Source: Methylibium rhizosphaerae (GTDB lineage Bacteria; Pseudomonadota; Gammaproteobacteria; Burkholderiales; Burkholderiaceae_C). Taken from it: 64,000 bases of DNA. This document shows, piece after piece, positions 59,356 through 64,000 of the stretch. Numbering within the stretch: the first letter of the stretch is position 1; each line of letters starts with the position of its first letter. The position numbers and the translations under genes were made by a program. The notes under the pieces were generated by a model, which did no database searches, was not told the origin of the DNA, and was given only the letters and a program-made list of their open reading frames with translations. Location of the stretch: NCBI RefSeq assembly GCF_006386545.1, contig NZ_SWAR01000001.1, positions 240,974 to 304,973 of the forward strand. The letters run 5' to 3'.

Positions 59356-60366
59356 ATGCAGAAGGGAACCGCCATCGCGCTGCGGATCGCCGCGACCGCC
59401 ATCGCCATACTCGCCGCCACCAGCGCCGCCACCTCCGCCACCGGTGCCGCTGCCTGGGGCACGGGCATGGTGTTCGTGTCGAGCGAGAAGGACCATGCAC
59501 TCACCGTGGTAGACCCGAAGACGCTGGCGGTGGTGGGCACGGTGCCCACCTGCAAGCGCCCGCGGCACATGCAGCGCACGGCAGACGGCGCCCGCCTGCT
59601 GGTGGCCTGCGGCGAGTCGGGCCAGGCCGACGTCATCGACCTCGCCAGCCGCAAGTCGGTGGGCCGGCTGCCGCTGGGCGCGGACCCCGAGGCCTTCGAC
59701 CTGTCGCCCGACGGCCGCACGCTGTACGTGTCGAACGAGGAAGACGGCGCGCTCGGCTTCATCGACGTAGCCAGCGGCAAGCGCCTGCGCGAGGTGGCGG
59801 TGGGCGAGGAACCCGAAGGCGTGAAGGTGTCGCCCGACGGCAAGCGGGTCTACGTCACCTCCGAGGTGGCCAACATGGTCCATGTGGTCGATGCGGCCAC
59901 CGGCCAGATCATCAAGAACATCCCGGTCGGCAAGCGCCCGCGCCGCTTCGCCTTCACGCCCGACGGCGCCGAGCTCTGGGTCACCAGCGAGCTGGCCGCC
60001 AGCGTGAGCGTGATCTCAACCCGCGACCTCGCGGTCACCCACACGGTGAAGTTCGACATCAAGGGCATGCGGCCCGACGACATCTCGCCGGTGGGCCTGG
60101 CCATGTCGCCCGACGGCAAGACCGCCTACGTGGGCCTGGGGCGCGCCAACCACGTGGCCTTTGTCGACGTGGCGACCCGCAAGCCGGTGAAGCAGGTGCT
60201 GGTGGGCAAGCGGGCCTGGGGCGTCACCCTCACCCGCGACGGCACGCGCCTGTACGTGGCCAACGGGCTGTCGGACGACATGACGGTGATCGACGTGGCC
60301 GCCGCCAGGGCGCTCAAGACGATTCCGGTGGGCCGTGTGCCGTATGGAGTGCTGGTCGATGAATAG
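59356..60366 (+). CDS. PQQ-dependent catabolism-associated YVTN beta-propeller protein
   Basis: This 336-residue protein has an N-terminal signal peptide (about 1-34, ALRIAATAIAILAATSAAT) and seven YVTN-type propeller repeats, for example RTLYVSNEEDGALGFIDVASGK, KRVYVTSEVANMVHVVDAATG and TRLYVANGLSDDMTVIDVAA (each a blade). It matches the TIGR03866-type propeller found beside PQQ alcohol dehydrogenase genes. The role is unknown; periplasmic binding or scaffolding is likely. The next gene starts inside its last codons. Confidence 0.93.
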   Translation: MQKGTAIALRIAATAIAILAATSAATSATGAAAWGTGMVFVSSEKDHALTVVDPKTLAVVGTVPTCKRPRHMQRTADGARLLVACGESGQADVIDLASRKSVGRLPLGADPEAFDLSPDGRTLYVSNEEDGALGFIDVASGKRLREVAVGEEPEGVKVSPDGKRVYVTSEVANMVHVVDAATGQIIKNIPVGKRPRRFAFTPDGAELWVTSELAASVSVISTRDLAVTHTVKFDIKGMRPDDISPVGLAMSPDGKTAYVGLGRANHVAFVDVATRKPVKQVLVGKRAWGVTLTRDGTRLYVANGLSDDMTVIDVAAARALKTIPVGRVPYGVLVDE

Positions 60367-61528
60367 GCGCACCTGGCTCTGCGCCGCGCTGGCCGCCGCC
60401 TGCATGGGCGCGGCACAGGCCGCCACCGTCACGCTCGGCCTGCTGGTGCGTGCCGACGACGAGCGCCTGGCGTCTTCTCGGCTCGACCTTGCCTACCCCG
60501 GCCACCCCGGCGGGCCGGTGCAGCAGGCGGTGGAGGTGGCGCTCAAGGAAACCCGCTTCGAGCTCGAAGCCACCAGGCTCGAGGTGAAGCTCGAGACGGT
60601 GGAGGTGCGCAACGCCGCCGAGGCGAAGGCCGCGGCGCAGAAGCTCGAAAAAGCCGGCGCCGCCGCGCTGCTGGCCGACCTGCCGTCCGATGCCCTGCTG
60701 GCCGCCGGAGAAGGCGCCGGCAGGCTGGCCGTCTTCAACCTCGGCAACGCCGACGACGCACTGCGCCAGCAGCACTGCCGCGGCAACGTGCTGCACACGC
60801 TGCCGAGCGAGCGCATGCGCAGCGATGCGCTGGCGCAGTACCTGATGTCGCGCCGCTGGTCGCGCGTGCTGCTGCTGCACGGCCCGCGGCCCGAAGACGC
60901 GCAGCGCCTGGCCAGCGTGCAGCTGTCGATCAGGCGCCTGGGCCTGAAGGCGGTGGACACCCGGCCCTTCAAGCTTTCGGCCGACCCGCGCGAGCGCCCC
61001 CTCGCCAACCCGCTGCTGCTCACCGGCCATGCCGACTACGACGCGGTGTGGGTGGTCGACACCGACGGCGAATTCGCCCGCAGCCTGCCCTATCGCATCG
61101 CCCAGCCGAGGCCGGTGGTGGGCGATGCCGGCCTCATGGCACTGGCCTGGGCGCCGCACTTCGAGCGATTCGGCGCACCGCAGCTGGCGCGCCGCTTCGA
61201 GCGCCATGCCAGGCGGCCGATGACCGGCCACGACTGGGCCGCCTGGATGGCCGCCAAGGCCGCGCTGCAGGCGGTGCTGGCCGCCAAGCCCTGGGCGGGC
61301 GCACCGAAGACCGCCGCATGGGCCGCCCCCGACTTCACCCTCGACGGCTTCAAGGGCTCGCGTGTCAGCTTCCGGGCCTGGGACCGGCAGCTGCGCCAGC
61401 CGCTGCTGCTCACCGATGGCCAGGGCGTCATTGCCACCGCGCCGGTTGAAGGCGTGCTGCACCCGGGCAACGTGCTCGACACGCTGGGGGCCGATGCGCC
61501 CGAGAAGCTGTGCAAGGCAGCGTCGTGA
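60359..61528 (+). CDS. ABC transporter substrate-binding protein, PQQ-dependent alcohol oxidation type
   Basis: This 389-residue periplasmic protein has a signal peptide (MNRRTWLCAALAAACMGAAQA) and the fold of branched-chain amino-acid type binding proteins (ATVTLGLLVRADDERLASS..., DGEFARSLPYRIAQPRPVVGDAGLM). It matches the TIGR03863-type group located with PQQ alcohol dehydrogenases. ATG 60359 overlaps the end of the propeller gene. It should supply the ABC ATPase and permease encoded on either side, although the permease is of the ABC-2 (export) class, an unusual pairing. Confidence 0.9.
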   Translation: MNRRTWLCAALAAACMGAAQAATVTLGLLVRADDERLASSRLDLAYPGHPGGPVQQAVEVALKETRFELEATRLEVKLETVEVRNAAEAKAAAQKLEKAGAAALLADLPSDALLAAGEGAGRLAVFNLGNADDALRQQHCRGNVLHTLPSERMRSDALAQYLMSRRWSRVLLLHGPRPEDAQRLASVQLSIRRLGLKAVDTRPFKLSADPRERPLANPLLLTGHADYDAVWVVDTDGEFARSLPYRIAQPRPVVGDAGLMALAWAPHFERFGAPQLARRFERHARRPMTGHDWAAWMAAKAALQAVLAAKPWAGAPKTAAWAAPDFTLDGFKGSRVSFRAWDRQLRQPLLLTDGQGVIATAPVEGVLHPGNVLDTLGADAPEKLCKAAS

Positions 61529-61538
61529 GGAGGGCGTC

Positions 61539-62399
61539 ATGACCGAGATGCCGCCCGCTGTTCATGTCCAGGCGCCACGCTTGAGGGCCGGCCACCTGCT
61601 GCTCGCCCTGCGCGCCATCGTGACGCGCGAGCTGCTCAAGTTCTTGCGCCAGTACGGCCGCCTCGTGTCGGCCCTGGTGCGGCCGGTGCTGTGGCTTGCC
61701 GTCTTTGCGGCCGGTTTTCGCAACGTGTTCGGCGTGGCCATCGTCGAGCCCTACGACACCTACGTGCCCTACGACGTGTACATCGCGCCGGGGCTGGTGG
61801 GCATGGTGCTGCTGTTCAACGGCATGCAGTCGTCGCTGGCCATGGTGTACGACCGCGAGATGGGCGTGATGCGGCTGCTGCTGACCGCGCCGCTGCCGCG
61901 GCCGTGGCTGCTGTTCGCCAAGCTGGTGGCCACCTCGGTGCTCTCGCTGCTGCAGGCGGTGGCCTTCGTGGCCATTGCGCTGCTGATGGGCACCGAGCTG
62001 CCGTGGTGGGGCCCGCAGCTGCCGCACGTGCTGCTGGCCACCGCCTCGGCGGCGGTGATGCTGGGCTCGCTGGGCCTGCTGCTGTCGGTCTACATCCGCC
62101 AGCTCGAGAACTTTGCCGGCACGATGAACTTCGTCATCTTCCCGATGTACTTCCTGTCCACCGCCTTGTATCCGCTGTGGAAGCTCGAGGAGTCGGGTGC
62201 GGGCTGGGTGTACCAGGCGGCCCGGTTCAACCCGTTCACCCATGCGGTCGAGTGGATGCGCTTCGCGCTCTACGACAAGGACCCGCTGTGGGCGCCCTGG
62301 GTGGTGCTCGGCTGCGCGGCGCTGTTCTTCGTGGTGGCCTGCGCCGGCTACGACCCGCAACGCGGCTTCGGCCAGCTCACCCGGCGCGGCGGCTCATGA
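61539..62399 (+). CDS. ABC-2 type transporter permease, PQQ-dependent alcohol oxidation type
   Basis: This 286-residue membrane protein has six hydrophobic helices and the ABC-2 (DrrB/NodJ-like) layout: RPVLWLAVFAAGFRNVFGVAIVEPY, VYDREMGVMRLLLTAPLPRPWLLFAKL and FVIFPMYFLSTALYPLW. It matches the PedC/TIGR03861-type permeases linked to alcohol oxidation. A strong GAGGAGGG site precedes ATG 61539. Its stop overlaps the following TctC-like gene by four bases. Confidence 0.92.
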   Translation: MTEMPPAVHVQAPRLRAGHLLLALRAIVTRELLKFLRQYGRLVSALVRPVLWLAVFAAGFRNVFGVAIVEPYDTYVPYDVYIAPGLVGMVLLFNGMQSSLAMVYDREMGVMRLLLTAPLPRPWLLFAKLVATSVLSLLQAVAFVAIALLMGTELPWWGPQLPHVLLATASAAVMLGSLGLLLSVYIRQLENFAGTMNFVIFPMYFLSTALYPLWKLEESGAGWVYQAARFNPFTHAVEWMRFALYDKDPLWAPWVVLGCAALFFVVACAGYDPQRGFGQLTRRGGS

Positions 62400-63346
62400 T
62401 GAAGCGCAGGCTCGTGCTGCAGGCCGCGGCGGCGACCCTGGGCGGGCCGGCGCTCGCCGCGGCATCGCCGCGCCCCGTGACCTTGCTGGTGCCGTGGCCG
62501 GCAGGCGGCGCCACCGACATCTCGATGCGCGTGCTGGCCGAGTCGGCGGGCCGGCACCTGGGCCAGACGGTGCTGATCGAGAACCGCCCGGGCGCCGCCG
62601 GCACGATGGCCATGCCCGTGCTGCAGCAGGCCGCGCCTGACGGCTGCACGCTGGCGCAGCTGCCGCAGACCGTGCTGCGCGCGCCCTGGACGCAGAAGGT
62701 GCTGTGGGACCCGCTGCGCGACGTGACGCCCATCCTGCAGATCTCGGGCTACACCTTCGGCGTGCTGGTGCCGGCCGCCAGCGACTTGCGCAGCTTCGAC
62801 GACGTGCTGGCCTGGGGCAAGGCCCACCCCGGCCGGCTCACCGTGGGCACCAACGGCATGGGCACCACGCCGCACGTGGTGATGGACCAGCTCATGCAGC
62901 AGCGCGGCATCGAATGGCTGCACGTGCCCTACAAGGGCACGGCCGAGCAGATGGTGGCAGTGGCCTCGGGCCAGCTCATGGTGGGCGTCAACTCCACCGG
63001 CTTCGCGCCCTTCGTCGACAACGGGCAGCTGCGCCTGCTGGCCACCTTCGGCGACCGCCGCTCGCGTCGCTGGCCGCAAGCACCCACGCTGCTGGAGCTG
63101 GGCCACGGCATCGTGGCGATGTCCCCCTACGGCATCGCCGGCCCGCGCGGGCTGCCGGCCGACCTGCTCGACCGGCTGCACAAGGCCTTCAAGGCGGCGC
63201 TGTTCGACCCGGCGCACCTTGCGGAGATTTCGAAGTACGACCAGGAGCCGGCCTACCTGGGGCCGCAGGAGTACACGCGTGCGCTGCACGATGCGTACTG
63301 GCGGGAGAAGGCGGTGGTTGAGAGGCTGGGGTTGGGGAGGGGGTGA
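62396..63346 (+). CDS. Bug/TctC-family periplasmic binding protein
   Basis: This 316-residue precursor has a short signal peptide (MMKRRLVLQAAAATLGGPALA) and the Bug/TctC fold: VTLLVPWPAGGATDISMRVLAES, VLIENRPGAAGTMAMPVLQ, LTVGTNGMGTTPHVVMDQL and LHVPYKGTAEQM. Such proteins normally feed TctAB permeases, but none is adjacent. It is translationally coupled (ATGA) to the ABC-2 permease, so it is the last gene of the PQQ-linked block. The ligand could be a carboxylate product of alcohol oxidation, an inference from context. Confidence 0.9.
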   Translation: MMKRRLVLQAAAATLGGPALAAASPRPVTLLVPWPAGGATDISMRVLAESAGRHLGQTVLIENRPGAAGTMAMPVLQQAAPDGCTLAQLPQTVLRAPWTQKVLWDPLRDVTPILQISGYTFGVLVPAASDLRSFDDVLAWGKAHPGRLTVGTNGMGTTPHVVMDQLMQQRGIEWLHVPYKGTAEQMVAVASGQLMVGVNSTGFAPFVDNGQLRLLATFGDRRSRRWPQAPTLLELGHGIVAMSPYGIAGPRGLPADLLDRLHKAFKAALFDPAHLAEISKYDQEPAYLGPQEYTRALHDAYWREKAVVERLGLGRG

Positions 63347-63646
63347 TGGGGTGAGCCGGTTCGGGGACAACGACATTGAGTGAAGCGCAGATTCACTTCA
63401 GCGACTCAACGCGTATGGCAGCGGGCAGCTTTGCAGCGGGAGCGGTCCCTGGCTGGCACTCATCCACCGGCGGCTCTACTGCGGTTGCCGTCCTACAGGC
63501 CGATCAGCGGCTCAGCTCCGGAGTTGCAGCGGCCGCGGTGGTTCACGATATGCCCGTGAACTCGCCTTCTCAGCCAGATTCTGATCACTAGGTCATCGTT
63601 GTCACTCGCGCCAGGCACTCGGGTAGAGTGCCGTCACGACCGAGGG
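63347..63646 (+). other. Low-information gap before the disrupted ATPase gene
   Basis: These 300 bases are noticeably less GC-rich than the rest. A frame of 71 codons (TTG 63376 to 63591) exists but has no ribosome site and no recognisable product, so I do not call it a gene. The change in composition suggests the start of an acquired segment. Confidence 0.4.
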
Positions 63647-63901
63647 ATGAAGCACCACATGAAAGTAACGCAGATCGCGATTCGGAACTGGCGCAACTTC
63701 AAGGATGCGGACGTGGAGTTGCAGGACCGCACATTCATCGTTGGCGCCAATGCGTCCGGCAAGTCCAACTTTTTGGACATCTTTCGTTTCCTTAGGGACC
63801 TTGCCAGCAGCAGCGGCGGTGGCCTTCAGAAGGCCATCAAGGACCGTGGCGGCATGAAGAAGGTCCGTTCACTCGCAGCTAGTGTCCTGTCCCGTGGATA
63901 A
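63647..63901 (+). pseudogene. AAA-family ATPase (OLD/SMC-like), broken by an insertion element
   Basis: The first 78 or so residues of an AAA ATPase are recognisable: MKVTQIAIRNWRNFKDADVE, then FIVGANASGKSNFLDIFRFLRDL, with an intact Walker A motif, then KDRGGMKKVRSLAA. From the TA at 63880-63881 the frame runs into foreign sequence and stops at 63901. The full family is about 350-600 residues. Start may be ATG 63647 or, more likely, 63659. It was probably a stand-alone ATPase of a defence or plasmid-type module. Confidence 0.85.
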
Positions 63902-64000
63902 CTGGCATAAATAGTGCGTGCCATTGCGGTATCTTGGAACTGGAGATACCGCGATGACGAGAGGCAGGCCGAAGGTCGAACTGGTTGTGACCGACGACGA
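63881..64000 (+). mobile_element. IS630-family insertion sequence, left end (cut by window edge)
   Basis: The element appears to begin right after a CTAG/TA target (63879-63882), the site preference of IS630. Its left end reads GTGTCCTGTCCCGTGGATAA. The transposase gene starts 72 bases inside. Only the first 120 bases are in the window, so the right end and the second TA copy cannot be checked. Confidence 0.7.
63954..64000 (+). CDS. IS630-family transposase, N-terminus (partial)
   Basis: The 15 visible codons read MTRGRPKVELVVTDD, which is the typical start of IS630-type DDE transposases (GRPKxxLxLxDDE). A GGAG site precedes ATG 63954. The rest lies outside the window. Confidence 0.75.
   Translation, partial: MTRGRPKVELVVTDD

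Noticed and set aside
63376..63591. 71-codon frame before the broken ATPase gene
   Set aside because: TTG start, no ribosome site, no similarity that I can recognise, and Ala/Ser-rich random composition.

Overview
The window is a 64-kb piece of a GC-rich (roughly two thirds G+C) betaproteobacterial chromosome. The gene orders exbBD-lpxK-kdsB-adk, grpE-dnaK-dnaJ, dnaG-rpoD, tctCBA next to tctDE, and pqqABCDE followed by a PQQ-linked ABC transporter all point to Burkholderiales, most likely the Rubrivivax/Leptothrix/Methylibium group. That placement is inferred from gene content; no rRNA is present to confirm it. Apart from the last few hundred bases the region looks like core chromosome: dense, short gaps, many ATGA/TGATG overlaps, no prophage and no CRISPR.

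Layout. 1-10 kb, mostly minus strand: the start of sucA (cut by the window edge), an isolated soxYZ pair, an HD-GYP gene overlapping a PAS-GGDEF-EAL gene (cyclic-di-GMP turnover), a two-component pair, sodB and xseA. 10-17 kb, plus strand: exbB-exbD-lpxK-Trm112-kdsB-adk (envelope energisation, lipid A/KDO synthesis, adenylate kinase), then a type-2 3-hydroxyacyl-CoA dehydrogenase and a lipoprotein gamma-glutamyltransferase. 17-25 kb: a TonB-like protein, an orphan sugar-type binding protein, dnaG, rpoD with a clear sigma-70 promoter and a duplicated 3' end, and a cyclase-FHA protein. 25-31 kb: a HAD hydrolase, a large hybrid histidine kinase that contains a LOV blue-light domain, and hemH overlapping it by one base. 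31-38 kb: a propeller lipoprotein, the tctCBA tricarboxylate transporter with its divergent tctDE regulators, an S4 heat-shock RNA-binding protein and MgtC. 38-47 kb: a DUF5666/DUF6502 pair, the grpE-dnaK-dnaJ chaperones, and a pseudo-receiver TPR protein. 47-53 kb: a LexA-boxed radical SAM protein, a nitronate monooxygenase, an acyl-CoA dehydrogenase and etfBA, then murI. 53-63 kb: an MFS permease, tRNA-Leu(TAA), pqqABCDE and a five-gene block (ABC ATPase, beta-propeller, binding protein, permease, TctC-like protein) of the kind associated with PQQ-dependent alcohol oxidation. The window ends in an AAA ATPase gene broken by the start of an IS630-type element.

The points I consider most worth following up are the LOV histidine kinase (with the usual signalling glutamine replaced by histidine) translationally coupled to ferrochelatase; a perfect SOS box lying over the start codon of the radical SAM gene; a 44-bp duplication of the rpoD 3' end around a palindromic cassette; a near-identical 16-bp palindrome shared by the 3-hydroxyacyl-CoA dehydrogenase and the ETF operon; and a perfect 15-bp palindrome at the predicted sodB transcription start.
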